NCBI GenBank assembly: GCA_036490335.1
Contig: DASXEB010000002.1
Span: 124,001 to 188,000, forward strand
Origin: Palsa-1392 sp036490335
Lineage (GTDB): Bacteria; Verrucomicrobiota; Verrucomicrobiia; Chthoniobacterales; UBA10450
Length of the DNA stretch: 64,000 nucleotides
Direction of reading: 5' to 3'
The notes under the pieces are model-generated. The model was not told the DNA's origin, did not search any database, and saw only the letters and a list, made by a program, of their open reading frames with translations. A program made the position numbers and the translations under genes. This document shows positions 33,038-41,988 of the stretch, in pieces. Within the stretch, counting starts at the first letter, position 1; every line of letters starts with the position of its first letter.

Positions 33038-33931
33038 CTAAAAACGAAAGCCGAAACCGACGAACGGTTGATAATCGGGCGCGGCCTCGGTGATCCCGAA
33101 GTTGCAGCCGCAATCGATCTCGGCGTTGGGCAAAATCTGGTAGACGAGGCCGGTGTCGATGAACGCGGCGTTGCTCGAATCGGGGCCGGCCGTGACCACG
33201 CTGTAGAATTCCGCGTAACCGCTCAGCTTGTCGCTGAAGAGCGCGTGACTGACGACGACTGCATTCACGAATGCGGGGTTGTAGCCGGTGTCGGCGTCGT
33301 TGCGAACGAAATCGGCGCCGGTCTCGAAGCTGAGCGCGAAGCCGGCCGGGAGCGTGAACTGCAGCGGAAGGCCGAGGCCGCCTTCGATTGAGTGATTGCC
33401 GAGGCCGTTCGTATTCGTCGGGATTTTCAGAAATGGAATGAGACCGAACGCGACTTTGCCGCCGTCGTTGCCGAGGAGATTGATTTTGCTTTGCAGGACG
33501 AGATCGCCGGAGCCGTCGCGCGTTTGCGCGGGCGCGCCCGAATCGTGGAGGCGGAGGTGAACGTAGCTGCCGTAGGCGAGATCGAGCTCGACGTTGTTCG
33601 TTAGGCCAGCGCGAAAATTGAAGGGCAGCGCGTTCCAGCGACGCTCGCTGCCGCCGCCATCAGGCTGATCGAAGAGATAACTGAGCGCGCTCGCCTCGAA
33701 ATAAAAATGGCCCGCGTCAACCGTGTAGGGACCGGTCGATTGACTCGGACGATCGACCGAAAAACTGCGTAACAAATTTTCCGGCGTCGGATGAAAGAGA
33801 TTGTACTGGCTTTTATCCGGCGCGGGAGTCGGGGAACTTTCGGCCGAGTCAGTCGAATTATTCCCCGCCCAACTTGCCGGCGGCGCGAGGACGCACGCGA
33901 GCAGCAAACCAAAATAAATTCGCCGAGGCAC
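33038..33931 (-). CDS. Outer-membrane beta-barrel (phenol MetA-like) protein
   Basis: A 297-residue exported protein: signal peptide (YFGLLLACVLAPPASWAG), then a low-complexity Ser/Pro linker, then a beta-rich barrel with alternating strands: FYFEASALSYLFD, FRAGLTNNVELDLAYGSYV, VAFGLIPFLKIPTN, LPLQFTLPAGFALSFETGADF, and a terminal Phe (FVGFGFRF), the C-terminal signature for BAM-mediated insertion. The pattern matches the 'MetA-pathway of phenol degradation' (PF13557) transporter-like barrel family. Substrate unknown. Start is GTG at 33931. Confidence 0.8.
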   Translation of the reverse strand: MPRRIYFGLLLACVLAPPASWAGNNSTDSAESSPTPAPDKSQYNLFHPTPENLLRSFSVDRPSQSTGPYTVDAGHFYFEASALSYLFDQPDGGGSERRWNALPFNFRAGLTNNVELDLAYGSYVHLRLHDSGAPAQTRDGSGDLVLQSKINLLGNDGGKVAFGLIPFLKIPTNTNGLGNHSIEGGLGLPLQFTLPAGFALSFETGADFVRNDADTGYNPAFVNAVVVSHALFSDKLSGYAEFYSVVTAGPDSSNAAFIDTGLVYQILPNAEIDCGCNFGITEAAPDYQPFVGFGFRF

Positions 33932-33952
33932 GCGTGCGAAAAACGATCGCGC

Positions 33953-34867
33953 CTAACGAATCGCCAATCGCTCGCCACGCCAGCCGCGCCGGACGCTGAC
34001 GAAACCGACAATGCAAATTCCGAGGACGAACAGCGTCAGCGGCGATCCCTCCGGAATGAGATCGAGAGGCACAAAGGCGATCGCATCGAGGTTGTTGACA
34101 CTCGCGCCGAGGTCAGTGACCGCGCCCGTCTGCACGTTGATCGTGATCAGATCGCGGAGCGCTTTGCCACTCCCGCCGACATCGCCGTTTCCACCTTCAA
34201 TCCCGTAAAGCGTGTCGTTGGAGTTGAAGGCCAGAGCGCGCACGTAGTTCGTCAGGCCGGTGTCGGCGATCTCCGTCGCCATCCCGTTGCTCTTACTATA
34301 GGTGTAAAAAATCGAATCAGGAGCATTATTGGGATTAAGATTCACCCCGTAAAGTGTGCCCGCCGAATTGGCCGCGAGACCGCCGCCATTTTGAAAAGAG
34401 ATGCCCGTGCTCCCGATCTGCGTCGCCGCGCCCGTGCTTGGATCGATCTGGTAGAACTTTTGTGTCGTGCCCGAGACTCCGTAGAAAATATTCGTCGTCG
34501 GATCGAGCGCCAGATCGGTCAGCGGCGCGCCGAGCGGACCAATCGGCGTGACGAGCCCGGTCAGCGGGTTGACCTTGACGAGGTAATTCGGATCATTCGG
34601 CGAATCGCTCAACGTCGCGCCGTAGAGAATTCCATTCGCGGGATCATAACGCAGGCCGGTCAGTCCATAATTATTTCCCAGGATGTCGTTGAGCGCGCCG
34701 ATCGTCCCAAGGACCGAGCCGTTGATCGGATTAAGAATGTAAAGAGAACCGGGCGTGCCAAGGGTGCCGCTGGCCGCGAGAAGAACATCCGTTTGCGCGC
34801 GTGCGGTCAGCGTCGCGCCGAGGGAGATGAGAAAAAAGAGAACGATGGATCGAAGTGTTCGGATCAT
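33953..34867 (-). CDS. Secreted repeat protein with PEP-CTERM-like tail
   Basis: About 304 residues: signal peptide (TLRSIVLFFLISLGATLTARAQ), then beta-propeller-like repeats ('Y.LNP..G.VLG.IG', 'L.KVNPLTGLVTPIGPLG', 'YQIDPSTGAATQIG', 'ITINVQTGAVTDLG'), and a tail LIPEGSPLTLFVLGICIVGFVSVRR. The tail has the shape of a PEP-CTERM domain (IPEG, hydrophobic stretch, Arg cluster). Likely a surface-exported DUF4394-like protein of unknown ligand. ATG 34867 was selected because it gives the signal peptide. The stop TAG lies in a GCCTAACGA copy. Confidence 0.75.
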   Translation of the reverse strand: MIRTLRSIVLFFLISLGATLTARAQTDVLLAASGTLGTPGSLYILNPINGSVLGTIGALNDILGNNYGLTGLRYDPANGILYGATLSDSPNDPNYLVKVNPLTGLVTPIGPLGAPLTDLALDPTTNIFYGVSGTTQKFYQIDPSTGAATQIGSTGISFQNGGGLAANSAGTLYGVNLNPNNAPDSIFYTYSKSNGMATEIADTGLTNYVRALAFNSNDTLYGIEGGNGDVGGSGKALRDLITINVQTGAVTDLGASVNNLDAIAFVPLDLIPEGSPLTLFVLGICIVGFVSVRRGWRGERLAIR

Positions 34868-35049
34868 GTTTTTTCGATGGTGGTGAATCAGCAACAAACG
34901 GTTTCTTTCGCCTAACGAACAAAGGAATGGCGGCTTTCGATTGGGCAGCGTCGATCGTCCGGCCGCAATTCTTTTTTCGAATCGGCGCGCCGATCTTGGC
35001 AAAAAACGTTCGCGGCGTCAAAGAGTAAACTTGAGCCGGGCGAAAAGGA

Positions 35050-36822
35050 TCACGCTTTGCGGCCGAACTTCTTCTCCAGTTCGCCTAACGAAATCTGAAT
35101 CATGGTCGGCCGCCCGTGCGGGCAGCAATACGGCAGCTCGCAGGCGAGCAGATTGCGAATCAGCTTTTCCACCTCCTGCTGGCGAAGCGGATCATTCGCT
35201 TTCACCGCATGACGGCAGACCGTTTTCGCGATCATCTCTTCACCCAGGCGGAGCGCCGAAGTGCTCCGGCTCGCCGATTTCAAACTGTCGATCACGTCTT
35301 GCAAAAGCCGCGCCGGATCCGCGCCGCTCAGGAATGGCGGAATGCTTTCGAGCTTGAACGTATGCCGTCCAAATTCCTCCACACCGAGCCCCATTTTTTG
35401 CAGCGTCGCGAGGTTGCGCTCGACCCATTCCGCGTCGCGCGGCGCGAGCGCGACGACCTGCGGCAAAAGCAGCCGCTGCGACGGCACGCCCTGCTCTTCC
35501 ATCCGCCGGCGCAGCTCCTCGAAAAGAATCCGCTCATGCGCCGCGTGTTGATCGACGAGCACAAGGCCGTCGGCGTTTTCCATCAGGATGTAAAGCTGAT
35601 TGAGGACGCCGAGGATTTGGAAATGCTGCGAGCGTTTCGCGCGCTCATCGTTAGGCAAAAAGCGTAGGTCGCGCAGTTGCGATTCCGGCGGCGGCGCGGC
35701 AAAGGCTGGTTCCGCATCGTGCGGGGGCGGCGGCGATTGGTCCGGCCTAACGAACTCAATTTCGTCGCGCCTAACGAACGCGGATTCATCGTTAGGCAAG
35801 GGCCCGCGAAATTGTTCCTGCCACTGCTCGCGATCGCTCTCGAGCGTGCGACGGACCGCGGCCACGACCACTTCGCGCACGCCCGCCGGATCGCGAAAAC
35901 GAACTTCGCGCTTCGCCGGATGGACGTTGACATCGACTTCGCCGGGATCGAGCTCGACCGACAAAAACGTCACCGGATACTGCCCTTTCATCAGCGCGGT
36001 GTGATAACCCTCCTTCAATCCCGCGCTGATAACCGGGCTCTCGACCGCGCGGCCATTGACGAAAATAAATTGCAGCGCACGCGTCGCGCGACTCACACCC
36101 GCCTGCCCGATAAATCCATGCACGCGCACCTTTTTATTCGGCGCCGGCGGCACTTCGCGAAGCCGCTCGAGCAATTCGCCGCCGAGCAGATCGCGAATCC
36201 GCTCGCGCAACGTTTTCGCAGTCGGAAGCTGGAGCAAAACGCGATCGTCGCGCACAAAAGTGAAGGCGATTTCCGGATGCGCGATGGCCTGGAGATTGAG
36301 CTGATGCTCGATGTGCCGCGTCTCGGTATTCTCCGCGCGAAGAAATTTCCGGCGCGCCGGCAGATTGTAAAAAAGCGAGCGCACTTCGATCTGCGTGCCG
36401 GGCGCTTCGCCGCCGTCGCGCGCGGTCTCGATGCGGCCGCCGGCGACGATCACTTCGGTGCCGGCAACGGCCTCCTTTTCCCGAGTCGTTAGGCGAAAAC
36501 GCGAGACACTCGCGATGCTCGGGAGCGCTTCGCCGCGAAATCCGAGCGTGCTGATCGCCGCGAGATCGGCCGCGCGGCGAATCTTGCTCGTCGCGTGTCG
36601 CTCGAGACAAAGGAGCGCGTCGTCGCGATCCATCCCGACGCCATCGTCGGTCACGCGGATGAGCGAAATGCCGCCGCGCCGGATCATGATTTCGATCTGC
36701 GTCGCGCCAGCATCGATCGCGTTTTCGACCAGCTCTTTCACGACCGAGGCCGGCCGCTCGATCACTTCGCCGGCCGCGACCTGGCTCGCGAGCGTGTCGG
36801 AAAGAAGCTGGATCCGGCTCAT
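35050..36822 (-). CDS. mutL: DNA mismatch repair protein MutL
   Basis: A 590-residue GHKL ATPase with endonuclease-type C-terminus. N-terminal domain: IAAGEVIERPASVVKELVEN-type segment (AAGEVIERPASVVKEL), DAGAT, DDGVGM, TLGFRGEALPSIASV. C-terminal domain: DQHAAHERILFEE (the metal-binding DQHA-x2-E-x4-E motif), CRHAVKANDPL and CPHGRPTMI. These three mark a MutL that nicks DNA itself, as expected in bacteria without MutH. The disordered linker between the domains holds four copies of the nonamer within about 150 bp. Minus strand, possibly co-transcribed with nothing visible. Confidence 0.95.
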   Translation of the reverse strand: MSRIQLLSDTLASQVAAGEVIERPASVVKELVENAIDAGATQIEIMIRRGGISLIRVTDDGVGMDRDDALLCLERHATSKIRRAADLAAISTLGFRGEALPSIASVSRFRLTTREKEAVAGTEVIVAGGRIETARDGGEAPGTQIEVRSLFYNLPARRKFLRAENTETRHIEHQLNLQAIAHPEIAFTFVRDDRVLLQLPTAKTLRERIRDLLGGELLERLREVPPAPNKKVRVHGFIGQAGVSRATRALQFIFVNGRAVESPVISAGLKEGYHTALMKGQYPVTFLSVELDPGEVDVNVHPAKREVRFRDPAGVREVVVAAVRRTLESDREQWQEQFRGPLPNDESAFVRRDEIEFVRPDQSPPPPHDAEPAFAAPPPESQLRDLRFLPNDERAKRSQHFQILGVLNQLYILMENADGLVLVDQHAAHERILFEELRRRMEEQGVPSQRLLLPQVVALAPRDAEWVERNLATLQKMGLGVEEFGRHTFKLESIPPFLSGADPARLLQDVIDSLKSASRSTSALRLGEEMIAKTVCRHAVKANDPLRQQEVEKLIRNLLACELPYCCPHGRPTMIQISLGELEKKFGRKA

Positions 36823-36979
36823 GCGATTGCGAATTTACGTTCGCGGGAAGGAAGCGCGAGCGCCGCTCGGGAAGCTTTTGTCTTTTCAGCCGCGAACAAA
36901 AACCCGGCGCCGACCCATCCTTGAATAGATGTTTTTTCGAATCGTCTCAGCAAGGAGTTACTGCTCGAAAAAAGCCAAT

Positions 36980-37243
36980 ATGAAAACATCGCTTCTTATT
37001 CCGCTCGCAACCGCCATTTGTCTCGCCGCCTGCGCGCCCGCTCCGGTCGCGCCGCCGCCTGGACCTGGGGTGGTCGCCGTGCCTGGTCCCGGCGTGGTCG
37101 TCGCGGTGGGAGATCAACGCTACTACACGCACGGTGCCTTTTACGTCGAACATGGCCGCCGCTGGACCTGGGCCGGCGGACATTGGGTGCGCCGGCATGG
37201 GCACCGTGTCTGGATCCACGGCCGCTACATCGTGCAAGGTTAG
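36980..37243 (+). CDS. Small YXWGG-type lipoprotein
   Basis: An 87-residue predicted lipoprotein: signal peptide ending in lipobox LAAC (SLLIPLATAICLAAC), Pro/Gly/Val-rich linker (PVAPPPGPGVVAVPGPG), then an aromatic tail with WTWAGGHWVRRHGHRVWIHG, the repeated 'GHW..R.G..VW..G' pattern of the YXWGXW/BcpO-type repeat proteins. Function unknown. ATG 36980 gives the clean signal peptide. The stop overlaps the 3' end of the convergent FAD monooxygenase gene. Confidence 0.7.
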   Translation: MKTSLLIPLATAICLAACAPAPVAPPPGPGVVAVPGPGVVVAVGDQRYYTHGAFYVEHGRRWTWAGGHWVRRHGHRVWIHGRYIVQG

Positions 37244-38847
37244 TTGAAAATGCGATCGAGGTAAGCGCGAAGTTTGCCTGGATCAAGATCGTCGTTTCGA
37301 TAGCCGATGTAACCGTCCGGCCTGACGAGGACGATTCCGCCACTCGTTAGGCCGTAAACGTGGCGCGCGAGTCCGGTGATGTCGCGCAGATCCGCGGGTG
37401 CGTCGGTTTCGCCGCGACTGATCCGGTAAACTTCGATCGCAGCTCGGCGATTTTCGCCTAACGAGTCGATCAGCGCCGAAACTTTTGACGTCACGTCGTC
37501 GCGCGCGCCGAGAAAAAGCAGCAGGACAAAGCGCGGCGCACGGAACAATTCGAAAAGCCGGCGCGCCTTGCCTTCCGCGTCGCGCAGCTCGGCGTCAGGC
37601 GCGCGATCGCCCGCATGCAACCTTCCGCTTGCATGATTTTCCACGATTGGGCTCTGCCGATAATTGACCGTCAACTCACTCAGACGCTCGGCGATTTTTT
37701 CTTCCAGCAGTCCGATCCCCGCGACGGCCGGCAAAAGAAAATCGCGCACGCTGCGCGCGACCGAATTCCGCACCGTAGCCAGCCGCGTGATGCGATCGGT
37801 CAGATTGAGCACGCCGCGCGCGACCGGCTCGCGCTCGATTTGATAACTGGCGAGCAACTGCGCGGGCGCGAGGCCGCGCACGACGAGCGCGAGCTTCCAG
37901 CCGAGATTGAAAGCGTCCTGGATTCCCGTGTTCATCCCCTGGCCGCCGGCCGGGCTGTGAATGTGCGCCGCGTCACCGGCGAGAAACGCGCGCAGCTTGC
38001 GAAATTCGCGCACTTTGCGATGTGAAATGTGAAAGCGCGACATCCAGACCGGATCGCTCAACTGCACGCCGCTCGGACCGCGGCGCTTGGTCAGGCCTTG
38101 CACTTCAGCGAGCGTGACCTCGGGCAGCGATTGCATACGCGATTCGGGCGGAATGTTGGCGACGATGCGCCAGCGATCGCCACCAAAAGGAAAGATCCCG
38201 AGGATGCCGTCGTCGCCGAAAAAAAGATGAATGCGATCGCGGACGAGCGGCGACTCGACCCGCACGTCGGCGAGGATGAAACTCTCGTCGTACGACGCGC
38301 CCTCGAATTCCAAACCGAGCGCGTGCCGGGTCGCACTGTGCGCGCCGTCGCAGCCGACGAGCCACGGCGTTTCCGCGGTTTCGAGCTGCGCGTCGGCGCG
38401 GCGCAGAGTCGCGTGCACGCTCTCGCTCGTTTGCTCGAGAGTCGTTAGGCAAACTTCGCGTTCGACTTCGATCCCGAAACTGCGCAACTGCTCGATCAGC
38501 AGCCGCTCCGTTTCCGATTGCGGCAGGCTAAGCGCGAATGGAAACGGACTCGCGACCGAAGTGAGATCGATCGCCGCGAGTTGATTGTCGCCGTGATGAA
38601 GCGAGAGCCCGTGCAGGCGATGACCGGCGGCAAGAAAGCGATCCGAAATTCCCATCGCGTCGAAGACTTCGAGCGTGCGCGGGAAAATGCCGAGCGCCTT
38701 TGAAGTCTGCGAGCGCTCCTTCGCCTGATCGACGATGCGGCAGCGCACGCCGTGACGTGCGAGCTCGCAAGCCATCGTCAGGCCAACCGGTCCCGCGCCG
38801 ATGATGAGAACCGGGTTAGGCTCGTTAGGCAAATTCAGAGCGTCCAT
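37240..38847 (-). CDS. FAD-dependent aromatic monooxygenase (PheA/TfdB family)
   Basis: A 535-residue flavoprotein hydroxylase. N-terminal FAD fold VLIIGAGPVGLTMACELARHG, then the DG motif region WLVGCDGAHSATRHALG, and the GD motif FLAGDAAHIHSPAGGQGMNTGIQDA. The C-terminal 150 residues form the thioredoxin-like domain (LRDAEGKARRLFELFRAPRFVLLLFLG) seen in PheA/TfdB-type enzymes that hydroxylate phenols or polyketides with NADPH and O2. Substrate not identifiable. The start overlaps the end of the LigD-domain gene by 13 bp, so they are probably co-transcribed despite unrelated roles. Confidence 0.88.
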   Translation of the reverse strand: MDALNLPNEPNPVLIIGAGPVGLTMACELARHGVRCRIVDQAKERSQTSKALGIFPRTLEVFDAMGISDRFLAAGHRLHGLSLHHGDNQLAAIDLTSVASPFPFALSLPQSETERLLIEQLRSFGIEVEREVCLTTLEQTSESVHATLRRADAQLETAETPWLVGCDGAHSATRHALGLEFEGASYDESFILADVRVESPLVRDRIHLFFGDDGILGIFPFGGDRWRIVANIPPESRMQSLPEVTLAEVQGLTKRRGPSGVQLSDPVWMSRFHISHRKVREFRKLRAFLAGDAAHIHSPAGGQGMNTGIQDAFNLGWKLALVVRGLAPAQLLASYQIEREPVARGVLNLTDRITRLATVRNSVARSVRDFLLPAVAGIGLLEEKIAERLSELTVNYRQSPIVENHASGRLHAGDRAPDAELRDAEGKARRLFELFRAPRFVLLLFLGARDDVTSKVSALIDSLGENRRAAIEVYRISRGETDAPADLRDITGLARHVYGLTSGGIVLVRPDGYIGYRNDDLDPGKLRAYLDRIFN

Positions 38848-39752
38848 TTTTTCGGGAGCTTTTGCTTCAGTGTTTCGACCGGCTCGAAAAGATCGCCGAG
38901 CTTTTTCACCCGCGCGAGCGTCTGTTCGCAGCGGAAGGTGAGCAGCTTCGCGTCCTTCTTTTTCAACGCCTGCGCGACTTCATCCCAGGTCACCGGCGTC
39001 GACGCGGTCGGCTCCTCTTTGGCGCGAAGTGAATAGACGTTCACCGTCGTTTTGTGCTCGTCGTTCTGGCTCCAATCGACGAACACTTTTCCTTTGCGCA
39101 ACGCTTTCGCCATTTTCGAGACGACGAACCGTGGGTGCTCCCGCTCGAGAGATTCGGCGATGGCGCGCGAAAGGTTTTTCGTCTCATCGTAACTGACCGG
39201 TGTGTTCAGCGGCACGTAAACTTGCAGGCCTTTCGAGCCGGAAGTTTTGGCCCAGCTTTTTAATTTCAGCCCATCCAGAATCGCGCGCAGCATCAGCCCG
39301 ACTTCGCAGCACTGCACGATGTCCGCGGGCGCGCCGGGATCGAGATCGAAGACCATCATCGTCGGGCGCGCCGGATCGCTTTTGCGCGAGAGCGAGGTGT
39401 GCAATTCGATGTCGGCAAGATTCGCGGCCCAGACGAGAGTCGGCAGATCCTGGGCGAGACAATATTGCATGTCGCGCTGGTTGCCTTCGCTCCAGATCGT
39501 GGCCGTTTTCACCCAGTCGGGTCGATGGCTCGGACAATTTTTCTCGTAGAAAAACGGCGCGTCGACACCGTTCGGATATCGCTTCAAAGTCAGCGGCCGA
39601 TTTTTCAAATGCGGCAAAAGGACCGCCGCGATCTCGATGTAATAATGGATCAGCTCGCCCTTCGTGAATCCAGTTTTTGGATACAGCACCTTGTCGAGAT
39701 TGGAGACCGCGAGCCTGCGGCCTTCGACCATCAGTTCGGCTTTCTGACTCAT
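38835..39752 (-). CDS. Stand-alone LigD polymerase/primase domain
   Basis: A 305-residue archaeo-eukaryotic primase-type polymerase of the LigD PolDom family. Features: LYPKTGFTKGELIHYYIEIA, LKRYPNGVDAPFFYEKN, catalytic DLDPG acid pair in MMVFDLDPGAPAD, SGSKGLQVYVPL, and VFVDWSQNDEHKTT VNVYSLRA with the third acid. In bacteria with NHEJ this domain works with Ku and an ATP-dependent ligase, adding ribonucleotides at broken ends. Here ligase and nuclease domains are absent, and no ku gene is near. Shares a transcript direction with the FAD monooxygenase gene. Confidence 0.92.
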   Translation of the reverse strand: MSQKAELMVEGRRLAVSNLDKVLYPKTGFTKGELIHYYIEIAAVLLPHLKNRPLTLKRYPNGVDAPFFYEKNCPSHRPDWVKTATIWSEGNQRDMQYCLAQDLPTLVWAANLADIELHTSLSRKSDPARPTMMVFDLDPGAPADIVQCCEVGLMLRAILDGLKLKSWAKTSGSKGLQVYVPLNTPVSYDETKNLSRAIAESLEREHPRFVVSKMAKALRKGKVFVDWSQNDEHKTTVNVYSLRAKEEPTASTPVTWDEVAQALKKKDAKLLTFRCEQTLARVKKLGDLFEPVETLKQKLPKKWTL

Positions 39753-39760
39753 GAAGAATG

Positions 39761-39789
39761 ATGAATCAGGAAAGCAGGAAAGCAGGAAA
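39761..39789 (+). repeat. Solo copy of the 29-bp GxxExxY terminal repeat
   Basis: Identical over 29 bp to both inverted ends of the GxxExxY cassette at 55784-56248: ATGAATCAGG, then AAAGCAGG twice, then AAA. Here it stands alone, just upstream of the LigD-domain gene start, in a 118-bp gap before lpxK, with no GxxExxY gene. The remaining gap sequence shows nothing I can assign. Confidence 0.9.
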
Positions 39790-39870
39790 AAATTTTGGCG
39801 GATAGAAAGCGGAAACTTTTCCCGCTGCCATTTCCTTTTCTGGTTTCCAAATTCATTCCTCTTCGTTTCG

Positions 39871-41061
39871 TCAGGAAAAAAATCTTTCCGGCGAAAGCAT
39901 CGGCTGCGGCTGGCAAATGCGCGCGACGCAATGTTCCCAGGTTTCGTGCCCGCTCAGGATCAAAATCTCCACGCGCAGAAAATAAATCGGCACTTCCGGT
40001 TTCGTTAGGCGCGGAAAACGGACCGCGTCCTTTTCCGTCGTCACGATCATGTCGACGTCGCGGCGCAGGCAGCGATTGATGAAGCTTTGCAACTCCGCTT
40101 CGCTGTAGCGATGATGATCGGCGAAACGCTTCGCCAGTTCGATTCGCGCGCCGAGTTTGCGCAGGCCTTCCTCAAAACTTTCCGGCGCCGCGATTCCGCA
40201 AAACGAGCCGATATAAGTGTTCGTTAGGCGGCCAAGCGGCAGTTGCTCGCCAGTGAAAACGTCCTGCAAGTAGAGCGGCTGATGCGCGCATTCGATGATC
40301 TCGGCGGTGCGATTGTAACGGCGAATGCGCGCGATCAATTCATCGTTAGGCTGATCCGTCGATTTCGTGATGAAGATGTAACTCGCGCGCCGCAGATTCC
40401 GCGGCGATTCGCGCAACGTCCCGCGCGGGAGGAGAAATTCATTTCCGAACGGCGCCTGCCGATCGATCAGCACGATGTCGAGCCGGTGTTTCAGATGCAA
40501 ATATTGCAGACCGTCATCGAGCAGCAGCGTGTCGGCTTTCATCTTCCCAATCGCGTAGAGGCCGCTCTTCACCCGGTCCTTGTCCACGAGCACGATCACG
40601 TCCTTCAAATTTTGCGCGAGCATGTAAGGCTCATCGCCGGCCGTGAGCGAATCGAGGAGGAGCGAATGCCCGTCGGAAACGATGCGCGGCGGATCGGGCG
40701 CCTTGCCACGCAGGCGCTCAAGCCAACTGCGCCGCGAGGGCTTCGCGATACTTTTGTAGCCTCGGCTAAGAATTGCAACCCGGCGTCCACCCTTCTGCAA
40801 CGCGCGCGCGAATTTTTCCACGACCGGTGTCTTGCCGGTGCCGCCGACGGTGAGGTTGCCGATGCTGATGACGAGGCAGCCGAGGGCGCGTTCGCGCAGG
40901 ACGCGTTTGCGATAAAGAAAAAGCCGAAGCTGGACGATCCGCGCGTAGACTAACGAGAGCGCGAACAGAAATCCGCGGAGCAACGCTGCGCGCACGCCGT
41001 GGGCGCGGCCGAGGATGACGTCGATCGCGAACTGCTCGAGATTTTCAAGCCAGCGGCGCAT
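39871..41061 (-). CDS. lpxK: Tetraacyldisaccharide 4'-kinase LpxK
   Basis: Inner-membrane-associated P-loop kinase that phosphorylates the 4' position of the lipid A disaccharide. 396 residues. N-terminal membrane segment (ALLRGFLFALSLVYARIV), Walker A SIGNLTVGGTGKTPVVEKF, ILSRGYK, the GDEPYMLA segment, the catalytic DDGLQY, IDRQAPFGNEFLLPRGTLRE, and FCGIAAPESFE. Longer at the C-terminus than E. coli LpxK. It overlaps the homoserine kinase gene by 17 bp. lpxA and lpxC lie far away at 5-7 kb, so lipid A genes are dispersed in this genome. Confidence 0.94.
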   Translation of the reverse strand: MRRWLENLEQFAIDVILGRAHGVRAALLRGFLFALSLVYARIVQLRLFLYRKRVLRERALGCLVISIGNLTVGGTGKTPVVEKFARALQKGGRRVAILSRGYKSIAKPSRRSWLERLRGKAPDPPRIVSDGHSLLLDSLTAGDEPYMLAQNLKDVIVLVDKDRVKSGLYAIGKMKADTLLLDDGLQYLHLKHRLDIVLIDRQAPFGNEFLLPRGTLRESPRNLRRASYIFITKSTDQPNDELIARIRRYNRTAEIIECAHQPLYLQDVFTGEQLPLGRLTNTYIGSFCGIAAPESFEEGLRKLGARIELAKRFADHHRYSEAELQSFINRCLRRDVDMIVTTEKDAVRFPRLTKPEVPIYFLRVEILILSGHETWEHCVARICQPQPMLSPERFFS

Positions 41062-41902
41062 GCGAAATTTTCACTCCCTGATTGTCGGCGGTGGTGATCA
41101 CGGTTTCTGCATTCGTTAGGCCGGAAGCGTCGCGCATGGCGACGGCAATCTTCTCCGGCGCACGCGTCGTCAGGCAAACAATCGCCGAGCCCGAGCCGCT
41201 GAGAAAGCCGCCGAGCGCGCCGGCTTTTTCGGCGGCGGCGATGACGTGGTCGAGAAACGGCACGAGCTTTTTGCGAAACGGTTGATGCAGATGATCGCGA
41301 AACGCGCCGCGCAGATTTTCGTAGCGGCCGCTGGCCATCGCCGCGGTCAGGGCGCAGGCGTTGCCTAACGACTCGACCGCGCGCCGCCGATCGATCTCGT
41401 TAGGCAAAAGACGGCGCGCCACCGCGGTCCGGACTTCGAACGGCGGAATCAGGAGCACGAAGCGCAGCCGCGATGCGACCGGAAATCTTTGCAACCCCGC
41501 GCCGCTCGTCACGGCAAACCCGCCGAACTCCGCGGGCGCCGCATTGTCGGGATGGCCCTCGAGCTCGGCGCAAAGGCGAAAAATTTCCGCGCGGCGCAAT
41601 GGTTGCTGCAAAAGCGAATTCAAACCATGCAGGATACCAAGCCGCACCGTCACGCTGCTGCCGATCCCGCGCGCGCGCGGCACCTCGCCGCGGATTTGGC
41701 AGGAAAAAGAAAACGGTGCGAGGCCGGTCGCGCGAAAAAATTTGCGCGCGGCCTGGGCAACCATCGCGCTGCGCGAGCGATCAGGCGCGGGCGCGATTGC
41801 GATATAGTTATATAGGCGGAGCGCGATGCCGAGACAATCGAAGCCGGGGCCGAGATTCGAAGTCGTCGCGGGCACGCGCACCGTGATCTGTTGCTTTTTC
41901 AA
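41045..41902 (-). CDS. thrB: Homoserine kinase ThrB
   Basis: GHMP-superfamily kinase phosphorylating homoserine in threonine synthesis. 285 residues: N-terminal VRVPATTSNLGPGFDCLGIAL, ATP-binding PRARGIGSSVTVRLG (a variant of GLGSSAA), EGHPDNAAPAEFGGF, and the C-terminal GGFLSGSGSAIVCLT (motif 3). Start codon is TTG (41902); no ATG gives the conserved beginning. Overlaps lpxK by 17 bp, so the two are coupled. No other threonine gene in the window. Confidence 0.92.
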   Translation of the reverse strand: MKKQQITVRVPATTSNLGPGFDCLGIALRLYNYIAIAPAPDRSRSAMVAQAARKFFRATGLAPFSFSCQIRGEVPRARGIGSSVTVRLGILHGLNSLLQQPLRRAEIFRLCAELEGHPDNAAPAEFGGFAVTSGAGLQRFPVASRLRFVLLIPPFEVRTAVARRLLPNEIDRRRAVESLGNACALTAAMASGRYENLRGAFRDHLHQPFRKKLVPFLDHVIAAAEKAGALGGFLSGSGSAIVCLTTRAPEKIAVAMRDASGLTNAETVITTADNQGVKISHAPLA

Positions 41903-41988
41903 ATGATTGCCGCCGAAAATATCCCGCGAGAATCCATGGCCGCCCTGATCTTATCGCGCGCGTTCCCTGCGGCAAGAATCGCCACGAG

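Noticed and set aside
32840..33391. Plus-strand open frame opposite the outer-membrane barrel gene
   Set aside because: Shadow frame; the minus strand encodes a signal peptide and a barrel ending in Phe.
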